Shown here piece after piece: positions 1 through 8,641 of a stretch of 64,000 bases of DNA (position 1 is the stretch's first letter; the number at the start of each line of letters is the position of its first letter). Position numbers and translations under genes: made by a program. Source of the DNA: Bacteroidota bacterium (GTDB lineage: Bacteria > Bacteroidota > Rhodothermia > Rhodothermales > Rubricoccaceae); the NCBI GenBank assembly GCA_039821555.1, contig JBCBNX010000009.1, positions 62,001 through 126,000 of the forward strand, in the 5' to 3' direction. The notes beneath the pieces are model-generated. The model worked only from the letters and a program-made list of their open reading frames with translations. It was not told where the DNA came from and did no database searches.

Positions 1-479
1 ACGTCGGGGCGCAGCAGCCCGCCACAGGCCGTACACCGCGCCGTCTGCCCCTCCTCGATCACCACGAGGTCGTGCTCGCTCGCAGGCGTCTCGCAGTCGA
101 TGCAGTAAATCCGCCGTAGGTTGCCGTGCAGTTCGGCCACGTTCTGCGACCCCGCTTCGAGGTGCAGCCCATCGACGTTCTGCGTGGCGAGGTGGAAGTG
201 CCGCTTCGACTGCTCCAGTTCGGCGAGCGCGTGGTGGCCAGGGTTCGGCGCGACGGACCGGATGACATCGCCGCGGTGGGCGTACCACCCCTGCACGAGT
301 TCGGGGTTGCGGAGGAAGGCGCGCACGTTGGCGAGCTCCTCGGGCTTGAACTTCTGCCACAGCCCGCCCGGGTCGCGGAAGGTCGGCACGCCGCTCTCGG
401 CGGAGATACCCGCGCCGGTGAGCACCGCGACGTAGTCTGCGCGGGCTAGGCGTTCGACGAGCCGGTCGGAGAAAGGCAT
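1..479 (-). CDS. cobB: NAD-dependent protein deacylase, sirtuin family (partial, C-terminus beyond window)
   Basis: Removes acyl groups from protein lysines using NAD+. The start is ATG at 479 and the gene runs off the left edge, so about 159 N-terminal residues are visible. Seen in order: the NAD-binding stretch GAGISAESGVPTFRDPGGLW, a W-Y-A-H-R segment, TQNVDGLH, LHGN, and zinc-binding cysteine pairs C-I-D-C and C-T-A-C. The Y-x-x-R pair matches the residues that in class III sirtuins (SIRT5, CobB) bind the carboxylate of succinyl- or malonyl-lysine, so desuccinylase activity is inferred in addition to deacetylation. It lies 45 bases downstream of the BatD-like gene on the same strand and may be cotranscribed. 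Confidence 0.93.
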   Translation of the reverse strand, partial: MPFSDRLVERLARADYVAVLTGAGISAESGVPTFRDPGGLWQKFKPEELANVRAFLRNPELVQGWYAHRGDVIRSVAPNPGHHALAELEQSKRHFHLATQNVDGLHLEAGSQNVAELHGNLRRIYCIDCETPASEHDLVVIEEGQTARCTACGGLLRPD

Positions 480-524
480 GGGGAACGTGGGAAGTTCGAC
501 GGGTGACGTTTGAAGTGGGTGGTG

Positions 525-1628
525 TTACGGAGCACCGGAACCAGGTGCGGCGGTGTTGCGGTGCGGCGGTGTCGCGGTGTCTGCTTCGGGGGCGATCTCG
601 TCGTCTCCCTGGCTCTCCGTTTTCTCGCTGCTCTGTCTCTCCGCCGCTTCCTGCTGCTCGCGGGCAGCGATGCGGGCCTGGATCTCGTCCACGCCCTCCG
701 TGGCGGCGGTGCGGTCGGCGGTGCGCGTGGGGGCGTCGGGCGCGGCGCGGGCAAATTTGGCGAGGTCGGCGCGGCGGAGGAGCACGCTGAGGCGCAGGCG
801 TGTGGCGTCGTCCACATCGGGATGACCGTCGAGGGCGGCGAGGAGTTCGCGCGTGGTCTGCTCCTGTGCCGGGACGTCGAGGGCGCGCGTGAGGTAGGTC
901 CGCACCGCGTTCGAGAGCGCGGCGTAGTAGGCCGGCACCGCCTCGGAGTCGGTCGCGTCGATGTCGGCAGGCCGGAGCGCGTCGAGGCGCTTACGAGCCT
1001 GGGCGTGCGGCGGCAACGGTGGCGCCACAAGACCGGCCCGGCGGTGCCGCGTCCGCCAGAGCCAAAGGCCGAGCACCAGAAGCGCCGCACCGATGAGAAC
1101 CGCCACCCACAGCGGCAACGGCTCCGGGAAGGCAAGCGCAGGCGCGAGCGGCAGTGGCGCCGCCAGGCTGTCCGGCACGACGGAGCGCACGGGCAGCATC
1201 CGCGTCGGCACGTCGAGCACGACCGTGTCGGCCGCGGCTCCGGTGCCCGCCACCAGCGCCACCGGAATCGGCCCGATGCGCGCGGCGTCGAGCGCGAACG
1301 TCGTCGCGAGGAAGACCACACTGTCGAGGCGCGCGCCAGTCGCGGTCTCGGTCGGCGGGAAGCGCCGGGCGGCCAGCACCTCGGCATCGCCGAAGACGGC
1401 GGCTGGCTCGACGAGGTTGTCCGCCCCGAACGTGTCTGACAGCGGAGGCAGGTCGGGAAACGCGACCCGCGTCGAGCGTCCGTGCTCCACGGCGACGCCG
1501 ATCTCGAAGCGCTCGCCCACCGTCACGCTATCGGCTACCACGGTGGCGCGCACCTGCTGCCCGTGCACGGTTGCCGCAGCAGCCAGCACACTCAACACGC
1601 CATATGCAATCCGCCACATCCTCCTCAT
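525..1628 (-). CDS. BatD-like single-pass membrane protein with N-terminal export signal
   Basis: A 367-residue protein. The start ATG at 1628 overlaps the DUF58 stop in an ATGA junction, implying translational coupling. The N-terminus is an export signal (about 1-24, ending A-T-V-H-G-Q). A beta-rich periplasmic part follows, with Q-V-x-A-x-V-x-A-D-S-V-x-V-G-E-x-F of the kind seen in oxygen-tolerance BatD proteins. One membrane helix spans about 173-191, then a basic R-T-R-H-R-R stop-transfer and an Ala/Glu-rich cytoplasmic helical tail of about 165 residues. The arrangement resembles DUF4381/BatD components of MoxR-DUF58-Bat operons, thought to act in envelope stress or metalloprotein assembly. 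Function is inferred from context. Confidence 0.8.
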   Translation of the reverse strand: MRRMWRIAYGVLSVLAAAATVHGQQVRATVVADSVTVGERFEIGVAVEHGRSTRVAFPDLPPLSDTFGADNLVEPAAVFGDAEVLAARRFPPTETATGARLDSVVFLATTFALDAARIGPIPVALVAGTGAAADTVVLDVPTRMLPVRSVVPDSLAAPLPLAPALAFPEPLPLWVAVLIGAALLVLGLWLWRTRHRRAGLVAPPLPPHAQARKRLDALRPADIDATDSEAVPAYYAALSNAVRTYLTRALDVPAQEQTTRELLAALDGHPDVDDATRLRLSVLLRRADLAKFARAAPDAPTRTADRTAATEGVDEIQARIAAREQQEAAERQSSEKTESQGDDEIAPEADTATPPHRNTAAPGSGAP

Positions 1629-2515
1629 CGCTCCCGATTTCTGCGCCGGAAGAAAGCCACGAGCGGTTCCACATAGTCCGCGTCGGTCGCCACCTCGACC
1701 GTGTCGATGCGAGCACGGCGCAGCGTCTCGGCAATGCGCGCCTGACGATCGGCGGCCTGCGCGGCGAAGCGTTCGCGGGCGCGGCGGCTCCGCGTGTCGA
1801 TGGTGACGGGGCGACCTGTCTCGGCGTCGGTAAGCGTCAGCAGGCCCACGTTGGGCAGCGCGCCCTCGCGCGGGTCGCGGAGGTGGACCGCCACGAAGTC
1901 GTGCTTCTTGCTTACGGTTCGCAGGGCGCGGCTCGTCGGTTCGTGGAGGTCGGCCTTCAGCAAGAAGTCGCTCAGCAGCAGGACGATGGCGCGGCGGCGG
2001 AGCGCGTGCAGCAGGTGGTCGAGCGCCGGGCGGAGGTCGGTGCCGCGCGCCTGCGGCTCGTGGACGAAGAGGTCGCGCACGAGCCGGAGCACGTGCTGGC
2101 GGCCCTTCTTCGGCGGGATGAACCGCTCGACGCGGTCGGAGAAGAGCAGCAGGCCAACCTTGTCGCTGTTCTGGAGCGCCGAGAAGCCGAGCACCGCGCA
2201 CACCTCGGCGGCGATCTCGCGCTTGGCGCGGCCGACCGAGCCGAAGTCGCCCGAGCCGGACACGTCGACGGCCAGGATGAGCGTCTGCTCGCGCTCCTCC
2301 TCGTAGACCTTCACGTGCGTCTCGCCCGTCCGCGCGGACACGTTCCAGTCGATGGTGCGGATGTCGTCGCCGAGTTGGTAGGGCCGCACCTCGGCGAACT
2401 CGATGCCGCGGCCCTTGAACGCGGAGTGGTACTCCCCGCCAAACACGTCGTGCACGAGCCCCTTCGTCCGCACCTCGATGCGGCGGATCTTCCGAAAGAG
2501 CGCACGGGGGATCAC
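1625..2515 (-). CDS. DUF58 domain-containing protein (Bat operon, vWA-like)
   Basis: A 296-residue protein of the DUF58 family normally encoded beside a MoxR AAA ATPase and Bat proteins. Seen: the signature [24 protein letters not shown] at about 36-59, and a degenerate metal-ion-dependent adhesion motif V-D-V-S-G-S-G-D at about 84-91, as in von Willebrand A folds. No signal peptide or membrane helix, so it is probably cytosolic and acts with the membrane partner encoded immediately downstream. The start is a GTG at 2515. The partner MoxR ATPase would be expected near this locus but is not in the window, since purQ lies upstream in the opposite direction. Confidence 0.88.
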   Translation of the reverse strand: MIPRALFRKIRRIEVRTKGLVHDVFGGEYHSAFKGRGIEFAEVRPYQLGDDIRTIDWNVSARTGETHVKVYEEEREQTLILAVDVSGSGDFGSVGRAKREIAAEVCAVLGFSALQNSDKVGLLLFSDRVERFIPPKKGRQHVLRLVRDLFVHEPQARGTDLRPALDHLLHALRRRAIVLLLSDFLLKADLHEPTSRALRTVSKKHDFVAVHLRDPREGALPNVGLLTLTDAETGRPVTIDTRSRRARERFAAQAADRQARIAETLRRARIDTVEVATDADYVEPLVAFFRRRNRER

Positions 2516-2520
2516 AGAAG

Positions 2521-2632
2521 GTGTGGAGGGTTGGACGTGTGAACGTGTGAACGTGAAGCCAGGCCGGGACCGTGTGCAACAACGTGGGCGCGTAACTTAC
2601 TTCCACACCTTCATACGTCCACACGTTCATAC
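2521..2632. repeat. Two inverted octamer arrays (GTGTGGAC-like) between DUF58 and purQ
   Basis: On the plus strand 2521-2552 reads as four 8-base units GTGTGGAG, GGTTGGAC, GTGTGAAC, GTGTGAAC. On the minus strand 2632-2601 reads as GTATGAAC, GTGTGGAC, GTATGAAG, GTGTGGAA. The arrays face each other across about 48 bases in a divergent promoter region. The same octamer recurs as six perfect copies at 35636-35683. Confidence 0.85.
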
Positions 2633-2651
2633 CGAACGAAGTCCGCACCCC

Positions 2652-3365
2652 ATGACCGCCTCCGTCGCCGTCCTCGTCTTCCCCGGGTCCAACTGCGACC
2701 ACGACGCCTACCACGCCGCGAAGCACCTCTTCGGCCAGGACGCCCGCTTCGTCTGGCACAAAGAGGAGTCCGTGGGCGATGCCGACCTCGTGATCGTGCC
2801 CGGCGGGTTCTCCTATGGCGACTACCTCCGCTCAGGTGCCATCGCGCGCTTCAGCCCGGTCATGAAAGATGTGGTGCGCTTCGCGGGCGACGGCGGCCTC
2901 GTGCTCGGCGTGTGCAACGGTTTCCAGGTGCTCTGCGAGGCCGGCCTGCTACCGGGCGCGCTGATGCGCAACGCCTCGCTGCGGTTCGTCTGCAAGGACG
3001 TCCACCTCCGCGTCGAGAATGCCCAGACGCCGTTCACGAACACGCTCAACGAAGGCGACGTGCTGATGATTCCCGTGGCGCATGGCGATGGCAACTACGT
3101 CGCCGACGACGCCACGCTCGACATGCTGGAGCGCGAGGGCCGCGTCGTCTTTCGCTACGGCACGCCCGACGGCCAGCTCACGCCGGAGGCCAACCCGAAC
3201 GGGTCCGCGCGCAACATCGCGGGCATCGTCAACGCGGCGGGCAACGTGCTCGGGATGATGCCCCACCCCGAGCGCCACTGCGACCCGCTGCTCGGTCGCG
3301 CCGACGGCCGCCCGCTCTTCGAGAGCGCCCTCCGCCACCTCGGCGTGGAGGTAGCGGCCGTCTAG
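2652..3365 (+). CDS. purQ: Phosphoribosylformylglycinamidine synthase subunit I (glutaminase)
   Basis: The glutamine amidotransferase subunit of FGAM synthase in de novo purine synthesis. It supplies ammonia to the PurL/PurS partner that converts FGAR to FGAM. The 237-residue length fits a stand-alone PurQ rather than a fused PurL. Seen: the N-terminal [22 protein letters not shown], the nucleophile elbow G-V-C-N-G-F-Q with Cys88, and the C-terminal M-M-P-H-P-E-R with His205 and Glu207, completing the class I triad. ATG at 2652 gives the canonical N-terminus. It converges on the T9SS cargo gene with only 13 bases between the two stop codons. Confidence 0.97.
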   Translation: MTASVAVLVFPGSNCDHDAYHAAKHLFGQDARFVWHKEESVGDADLVIVPGGFSYGDYLRSGAIARFSPVMKDVVRFAGDGGLVLGVCNGFQVLCEAGLLPGALMRNASLRFVCKDVHLRVENAQTPFTNTLNEGDVLMIPVAHGDGNYVADDATLDMLEREGRVVFRYGTPDGQLTPEANPNGSARNIAGIVNAAGNVLGMMPHPERHCDPLLGRADGRPLFESALRHLGVEVAAV

Positions 3366-3378
3366 CGCAAAGACGGGT

Positions 3379-5724
3379 CTACTTCAGCAGGACGACCCGC
3401 CGTGTCTCGGCGCTCTGCTCGGTGACGAGGCGCACGATGTAGACCCCGCTCGGCAAGCTGCGCGCATCGACGCGGGCGACGTGCCACCCGGCCTGCTGCC
3501 GCCCGTCGGCGAGGCGTGCGACCTCCCGGCCGAGCGCGTCGAGAACCACGAGTTGCACCGGGCCGTTGGTCGGGATCGCGTAACGGAGGGTCGTCGCGGT
3601 GCTGAACGGGTTGGGGTAGGCCGCTTCCAGCATCGGCACGTCTGGGAGCGCTGCACTGGACGCCGTCGCCCGACCGCTCTCACAGGCCTCGTTGTTTGCC
3701 GAGTCGGGATCGTTCTGGTTGCCCGGCGTCACCTGCACGCACCCATCGACGGCATCCGTGACGCGCTGGCTCACCTGTTGGCCGGGGGCCAGCGGCGGGA
3801 GCCCCAGCGAGACGGGACCGCGACGGCTCTGGTATCCCGCCTCGCCCCCCGTGGACGCATCGGGGCCGAGGTTGGTCACCACAGCCGTTCGGCCATCGTA
3901 GATGATCTGCAGATCGGCGCCCCCGTCGCCCGGTTGCGGAGGTGGGAGGTCCTCGCCATCGCACGCCTCGTTGTTGGCGGTGTCGGGATCCGCCTGCCTG
4001 CCTGCCTGGACGCGCACGCAGCCGTCGGTCGGGGCCACGCGTTGGGATACCGACCCACCGACGCCGAGCGTTGGCAAGCGGAAGGTGACGGGGCCCCGCG
4101 TCCCTTCGAAGGTGGCCACGGCCCCGGTCGCCGTCTCTGGGCCGAGGTTAGTCACCACGGCCATCGTGCCGTCGTAGGCGATGGCGAGGTCGGCCCCCTC
4201 CTCCTCAACGGGCGATGGCAGGGGCGGCGGGGGCGGCTCGGGAAGATCCGTGGGCAGTGCTACACCGCCGCCGGCCGAAGACCGCCCATCGAGGCGACGC
4301 GTCGGGGTGGGCCCGTAGTACGAGGACGTGGTCGTGTAGGCGAACGCGCCGGGCGCAAACGCCTCGGCCTCGGCGCGGCTCGTCGCCGCGGCGGCGAAGC
4401 GCGTGCGACGCAGCCCCGCGACGGTCCAGAAGCCGCTGCGGCGTGGGTCCGTCTCCTCGATCCCCTGCTGCACGTAGAGGCCGCTCGTGCCGCGGTCAAC
4501 CGCGTCACCCGTGCAGGCTTGGACGGCGTTGCCCTCGGCATAGTAGGACGTGAGCGTGACGAGGTCGTCCCAGTCGGTCGTCACCTGGAGCGCCGTTGTG
4601 ACCGAGCGCCCTGGGGCGTTGACGACCTCCCAGAACGGCACGCCGACATCCCGCGCGCCCTCGACGTCACCGTCCGGGCCGGCGTCGATCGGCAGCGCGA
4701 TGTTCTCGGCGTTGTCGTAGGTCGCGCCGGCGAGCGTCGGCGCGTAGTCAAGCAGGTCCATCAGCGACGGCACAGGGTGCACGCGGAGGTCGGTGACGCT
4801 GACGATGTCCGTCTCGTAGAAATAGTGCGTGCGCGTGGTGAGCGGCCCCGAGTTGAAGCCGCGGACCACGCGGATAGCGCGTACGGGCCCGTCGATGTTG
4901 GCCACGACCGTGCCAGCACCAGCCGAGGCCGTCCACTCGGTACGGTCGCAGACGCCGGGCGCGAAGCGAACCTGCGCACGGTCGAGCAGGTCCGGCCCGA
5001 GGCCAAACCCAGACTTGACGTACAGCTCGTCCTGGATCCAGCGGTCCGCAAACACGGTGCGGTAGGTCGCCGTCTCGATGGTCGAGCGCTCGGGGTTTGC
5101 ACCGAGGTCAGAGCCGGTGGGCTGGCCGTTGTTGCCGCCCTCGATGGCTTCGAAGTCATAGGCATCGGGAAACGCTCCGGCCGTGAGCGCAAACTGGTAG
5201 TCCACGAGATCGACGCCAGCCGACGGGTTGGCGCTGCCGCTCGCCACGTAGAGGTAGACGGCCCCGTCGCCGGCGGCCACGGCGGTCCGCGTACGCATCA
5301 CGACGCCAGCCGGATGCCGGTCAGCGGGGGTGGGGTCGCCTGCGAAGCGCGCCATGAAGACGAGTTCGTCGTCCTCGTCGAAGGCCGGGTTCGAGTCGGC
5401 GCCGACGTAGGTGTCCGGGTCGGCATATTCGAGCACCTCGACGATGCCGATGCCAGCGGTGCACTCAGGATCGGTGCAGCCCGAAAAGTCGCGACCGGCA
5501 AACGACACGACGATGTCGAGCCACTCGCGCTCGTCGACCTGTACGGGGATGGGGGTCCATTGCCCCGCGCGGTAGGCGTAGGCGACGAGGTCGGCGGGCG
5601 CTGCGCCGAGGAGGGACGGGAGTTGGGCGCCGGTGCGGACGATTTCGCCCGCGCTCGCCGCCGGCACGTAGGCGCACAAGACGAGCAGGAAGCAGGCCAG
5701 AAGGCCTCTCCGGGAGATAGACAT
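3379..5724 (-). CDS. Exported protein with two CARDB-like repeats and T9SS C-terminal sorting domain
   Basis: A 781-residue exported protein. ATG at 5724 gives a signal peptide, M-S-I-S-R-R-G followed by a leucine/alanine-rich core ending A-S-A-G. The large N-terminal region (about 30-490) has no fold I recognise; it begins E-I-V-R-T-G-A-Q-L-P and contains many aromatic and Asp residues. Two tandem repeats of about 75-80 residues follow, near 512-590 and 600-678. Each starts D-L-x-I-x-Y-D-G and ends A-N-N-E-A-C, resembling CARDB/DUF11 adhesion-like domains. A Thr/Pro linker leads to a sorting domain with Y-P-N-P-F, L-G-R-E-V and S-G-V-Y-I-V, ending V-L-L-K. It is probably surface-attached or secreted by T9SS. 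The substrate is unknown. Confidence 0.85.
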   Translation of the reverse strand: MSISRRGLLACFLLVLCAYVPAASAGEIVRTGAQLPSLLGAAPADLVAYAYRAGQWTPIPVQVDEREWLDIVVSFAGRDFSGCTDPECTAGIGIVEVLEYADPDTYVGADSNPAFDEDDELVFMARFAGDPTPADRHPAGVVMRTRTAVAAGDGAVYLYVASGSANPSAGVDLVDYQFALTAGAFPDAYDFEAIEGGNNGQPTGSDLGANPERSTIETATYRTVFADRWIQDELYVKSGFGLGPDLLDRAQVRFAPGVCDRTEWTASAGAGTVVANIDGPVRAIRVVRGFNSGPLTTRTHYFYETDIVSVTDLRVHPVPSLMDLLDYAPTLAGATYDNAENIALPIDAGPDGDVEGARDVGVPFWEVVNAPGRSVTTALQVTTDWDDLVTLTSYYAEGNAVQACTGDAVDRGTSGLYVQQGIEETDPRRSGFWTVAGLRRTRFAAAATSRAEAEAFAPGAFAYTTTSSYYGPTPTRRLDGRSSAGGGVALPTDLPEPPPPPLPSPVEEEGADLAIAYDGTMAVVTNLGPETATGAVATFEGTRGPVTFRLPTLGVGGSVSQRVAPTDGCVRVQAGRQADPDTANNEACDGEDLPPPQPGDGGADLQIIYDGRTAVVTNLGPDASTGGEAGYQSRRGPVSLGLPPLAPGQQVSQRVTDAVDGCVQVTPGNQNDPDSANNEACESGRATASSAALPDVPMLEAAYPNPFSTATTLRYAIPTNGPVQLVVLDALGREVARLADGRQQAGWHVARVDARSLPSGVYIVRLVTEQSAETRRVVLLK

Positions 5725-6050
5725 GGTGGTGGGGGATACAGGTCCGTCGCGCCTGAAGGGAGGCGGCACAACGGGTGGCGGGAAACAGCGGCGCTTGAGA
5801 TGGGCGAAGGTGCGCCTGACGCGAGAGCACCGAGCAAACGGGATACCGGGCTCCTGCTTTTCTATAGCTCGCCAAGGATTCAGGTTCGCCGAACTCCTGC
5901 ATAACCAGGCCATTCAGGAGCCACTGGCCTGCAAGGCCACACCATGACGGCACGATGTTCGACGCAACAAGTAATTCGACGCTCGGCGGAGCCTCGCATG
6001 CAGCGCGGCGTGTACCTTTTTCTAATCACTCGTCCTCTTTTTCGTCCGCC
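5725..6050. other. Divergent intergenic region
   Basis: A 326-base spacer between the minus-strand T9SS cargo gene and the plus-strand SRPBCC gene, so it should hold both promoters. I see a candidate -7 box for the rightward gene (TACCTTTT, 6013-6020) and no convincing leftward promoter, repeat or RNA. Confidence 0.5.
6013..6020 (+). promoter_or_regulatory. Candidate -7 box TACCTTTT
   Basis: Seven of eight positions match the Bacteroidetes -7 consensus TAnnTTTG, 38 bases before the SRPBCC start. No clear -33 TTG was found at the expected spacing. Confidence 0.35.
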
Positions 6051-6527
6051 ATGACCCTCACTGTCCCCGTAGACATCGTGCGCGAGGTGCGCGTGCAGAC
6101 CCGCGCCCAGGACGCGCTCATGGCGCTCTCGGACTTCCCCAGCCTCCTCCACCTCTTCCCCGCCACGGAGCACGTCGAGCGTTTGGCCGGGCGGGCGCTG
6201 CGGTGGACCGTCCAGAAGCTCGGGCCTCCACCCTACGCGCAGCGCATCATCTACGCCTGCCGCTTCCACGTGGACGAGGCCACCCGGCGCATCTGGTGGG
6301 AGCCCACCGACGACGCTATGGCCGACGACCGCATCCATGGCGAGGTGAAGCTCCTCGACGATGGCCCCACCACCCTCGCGCGGCTCTCCGCCCAGGCCGA
6401 GATCGTGCTCGATGGCATCCCGTTCTTCGCCAAGAAGCTCGCCCCGCCCATCGTGCGCGCCGAGTTCGAGCGGCTCACGGACAAGTTCGTGCAGAACATC
6501 AAGCGCAGCCTAGAGACGCAGGCGTAG
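6051..6527 (+). CDS. SRPBCC-like (START/Bet v1 fold) protein
   Basis: A 158-residue protein without signal peptide or membrane segment. The opening strand V-P-V-D-I-V-R-E-V-R-V-Q-T, the helix A-L-M-A-L-S-D-F-P-S-L-L-H-L-F-P, and the long C-terminal amphipathic helix starting at A-P-P-I-V-R-A-E-F-E-R and ending at V-Q-N-I-K-R-S-L-E are typical of polyketide-cyclase/SRPBCC hydrophobic-pocket proteins. Ligand and role are unknown. ATG at 6051 is preferred over an upstream in-frame ATG at 5955 because it gives a family-sized protein 38 bases after a candidate -7 box. It is followed by rarA after 85 bases. Confidence 0.7.
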   Translation: MTLTVPVDIVREVRVQTRAQDALMALSDFPSLLHLFPATEHVERLAGRALRWTVQKLGPPPYAQRIIYACRFHVDEATRRIWWEPTDDAMADDRIHGEVKLLDDGPTTLARLSAQAEIVLDGIPFFAKKLAPPIVRAEFERLTDKFVQNIKRSLETQA

Positions 6528-6612
6528 GTCGAGGGTGCCATGCCCTTGACAGTAGCTCGGTGGTAGGTTGTGCGATTCGTCGCCTGCCCTGCACTGCCAT
6601 GTCTGCGCCGCC

Positions 6613-7977
6613 ATGTCCGACCTCTTCGCCGCCGCCGCCGACGCCCGCCTGCGTGCCAACGCGCCGCTCGCCGACCGCATGCGGCCCCGCACGCTCGCCG
6701 AGTTCGTCGGGCAGGCGCATATCCTCGCCGAGGGCACGCTCTTGCGCCGCGCCATCGAAGCCGACCGGCTCACGTCGGTGATCTTCTTCGGGCCGCCGGG
6801 TACGGGCAAGACCACGCTAGCCCGCATCATCGCAAACACGACCGCGCGGCACTTCGCCACGCTCAACGCCGTGCTCGCGGGCGTGCGCGACATCCGCGCC
6901 GAGATCGAGGCCGCGCAGGAGCGGCTGCGCCTCCACGGCCAGCGCACCATCCTCTTCGTCGACGAGGTGCATCGCTTCAACAAGGCGCAGCAGGACGCGC
7001 TGCTCCCGCACGTCGAGAATGGCACCGTGACATTCATCGGCGCGACGACGGAGAACCCCTACTTTGAGGTCAACAAGGCGCTCGTCTCGCGCAGCCGCGT
7101 CTTCGAGTTGCGCACGCTCACGCAGGACGCCCTCCGCATCATCGCTGAGCAAGCCCTCAGTGACACCGAGCGCGGCTATGGCTCACGGCATGTCGCCATC
7201 GACGCCGACGCCCTGGACCACCTCGTCGACACGGCCAACGGCGACGCGCGTAGCCTCCTCGGGGCCTTCGAACTCGCCGTGGAGACGACGCCCGCTGCGG
7301 AGGGCGTCATCCGCATCGACCTCGCCGTGGCGGAGGAGTCGATTCAGAAGCGCGCGGTGCTCTACGACAAGGACGGCGACGCGCACTACGACGCCATCTC
7401 GGCGTTCATCAAGTCGATGCGCGGCTCCGACCCGGATGCGGCGCTCTACTGGATGGCGCGCATGCTCTACGCCGGCGAGGACCCCCGCTTCCTCTTCCGG
7501 CGCATGGTCATCTTCGCTGCCGAAGACGTAGGGCTAGCTGATCCGCAAGCCATCCAAGTCGCCGTCGCGTGCCAGCAGGCCTATGACTTCGTGGGGATGC
7601 CCGAGGGCCGCTTCCACCTCGGCCAGTGCTGCCTCTACCTCTCCACCGCACCCAAGTCGAACAGCGCCTTCGCCTTTTTCACGGCGCTCGCCCATGTCGA
7701 GAAGGAGCAGAGCGGTGAGATCCCGAACCACCTCAAGGACGCGAAGCGCGACAAAGCGGGGCTGGGCCACGGTGTCGGCTATCAGTACCCGCACGCCTTC
7801 CGCGACCACTACGTCGCCGAGCAGTACCTCCCGGGCGGCATGCAGGGGACGTTCTTCTACGACCCGTCCGAGCAGGGCTACGAGGCCCGCGTCAAGGAAC
7901 GCCTCGCCACCCAGCGCGAGCGCGACGCGGAGGAGTCGATCGAGAAACGCGTCCGCCGCTACGTGGACGAGGGCTAG
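6613..7977 (+). CDS. rarA: Replication-associated recombination protein A (AAA+ ATPase)
   Basis: RarA/MgsA/WRNIP1 family ATPase that acts at stalled replication forks and interacts with SSB. The 454-residue length fits the family. Seen: the N-terminal P-L-A-D-R-M-R-P-x-T-L-x-E-F-V-G-Q, Walker A G-P-P-G-T-G-K-T-T at 60-68, Walker B L-F-V-D-E-V-H-R at 114-121, sensor 1 G-A-T-T-E-N-P-Y, and the C-terminal tetramerisation region with a Y-Q-Y-P-H-A-F motif typical of RarA. The start chosen is ATG at 6613 because M-S-D-L-F matches the family N-terminus; an in-frame ATG at 6568 would add 15 unrelated residues. Confidence 0.95.
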   Translation: MSDLFAAAADARLRANAPLADRMRPRTLAEFVGQAHILAEGTLLRRAIEADRLTSVIFFGPPGTGKTTLARIIANTTARHFATLNAVLAGVRDIRAEIEAAQERLRLHGQRTILFVDEVHRFNKAQQDALLPHVENGTVTFIGATTENPYFEVNKALVSRSRVFELRTLTQDALRIIAEQALSDTERGYGSRHVAIDADALDHLVDTANGDARSLLGAFELAVETTPAAEGVIRIDLAVAEESIQKRAVLYDKDGDAHYDAISAFIKSMRGSDPDAALYWMARMLYAGEDPRFLFRRMVIFAAEDVGLADPQAIQVAVACQQAYDFVGMPEGRFHLGQCCLYLSTAPKSNSAFAFFTALAHVEKEQSGEIPNHLKDAKRDKAGLGHGVGYQYPHAFRDHYVAEQYLPGGMQGTFFYDPSEQGYEARVKERLATQRERDAEESIEKRVRRYVDEG

Positions 7978-8082
7978 GTGCGACTTCGACATAGGGCTCG
8001 TGGGGTCGGCGTCACAGCCGGTGTTGCGTGGTGCGTCTTGCGTGTTGGACCGAGCCCGTGCAGCGTGATGGGGCCCACCTCT

Positions 8083-8090
8083 TAGCTTTC
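8083..8090 (+). promoter_or_regulatory. Candidate -7 box TAGCTTTC
   Basis: Seven of eight positions match TAnnTTTG, lying 37 bases before the ATG of the YdeI-family gene. The position relative to the start agrees with the other boxes listed in this window. Confidence 0.35.
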
Positions 8091-8119
8091 CCTTTCGTTC
8101 GCTCTGGCTTGTCTCTCCT

Positions 8120-8596
8120 ATGTCTGACTTCCACTTCTTCGCGGGTCCTGTCCTTCGCGAGGACGATGCGATGGGTATGCACTACGTCCCCGTCCCCGAG
8201 CCCATCGCGGCAGCCTTGCTTGCGGTGGGTCATCGGCGCGTGGAGGGTACCCTCGAAGAGCGTCCGTTCACTCGCGCACTCCACGGCCCAGCGGACGATG
8301 CCCGACTCCGCTTTGGCAAGGGCTTCCTGCGCGAGTGCGGCCTTGCGTGGGGCGCAACGGCACACCTCGATGTGCGCTCTGTCGCCGATCCCAACGCGGT
8401 CGCGCTCCCTGAAGAGTTGGTTGCTGCACTCGCGGAGGACAAGGAGGCAGCTACACGCTTTGCGACGTTCACGCCGGGCAAACAGCGGTCACTGGCTCAC
8501 TACGTCACGAGCGCCAAGCGCACGGAAACCCGCGAGCGCCGCGCCTACGAACTCGCACGCAAGATCCGGACGCACACGCTCCATGGTGACCGCTAG
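8120..8596 (+). CDS. YdeI/OmpD-associated family protein with DUF1905-like N-terminus
   Basis: A 158-residue cytosolic protein. The first half (about 1-95) has the beta-barrel pattern of DUF1905, with H-Y-V-P-V-P, R-V-E-G-T-L and F-L-R-E-C-G-L. The second half carries the YdeI-type helix set, with E-D-K-E-A-A-T-R-F-A-T-F-T-P-G-K-Q-R near 115-132 and S-A-K-R-T-E-T-R-E-R-R-A. Proteins of this type are annotated as bacteriocin-protection or OmpD-associated, but the biochemistry is not established. The TAG stop (8594-8596) lies in the first of three 20-base direct repeats that reach the stop codon of the convergent neighbour. Confidence 0.85.
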   Translation: MSDFHFFAGPVLREDDAMGMHYVPVPEPIAAALLAVGHRRVEGTLEERPFTRALHGPADDARLRFGKGFLRECGLAWGATAHLDVRSVADPNAVALPEELVAALAEDKEAATRFATFTPGKQRSLAHYVTSAKRTETRERRAYELARKIRTHTLHGDR

Positions 8597-8641
8597 CGCA
8601 GCAGTGCGACAGCTAGCGCAGCACCGAGATCGCTAGCGCAG
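8592..8641. repeat. Three 20-base direct repeats spanning two convergent stop codons
   Basis: The decamer GCTAGCGCAG begins at 8592, 8612 and 8632, giving a 20-base period (GCTAGCGCAGCAgtgcgaca / GCTAGCGCAGCAccgagatc / GCTAGCGCAG). Because the core contains CTAG, it supplies TAG on both strands. The first copy holds the YdeI-family stop, the last copy the CotH-gene stop. Confidence 0.85.

Noticed and set aside
3481..5904. An 800-codon open frame antisense to the T9SS cargo gene
   Set aside because: It mirrors the real gene's codon periodicity in GC-rich DNA, has no recognisable motif, and its composition is Arg/Val/His-rich nonsense. The same applies to other long antisense frames in the window.
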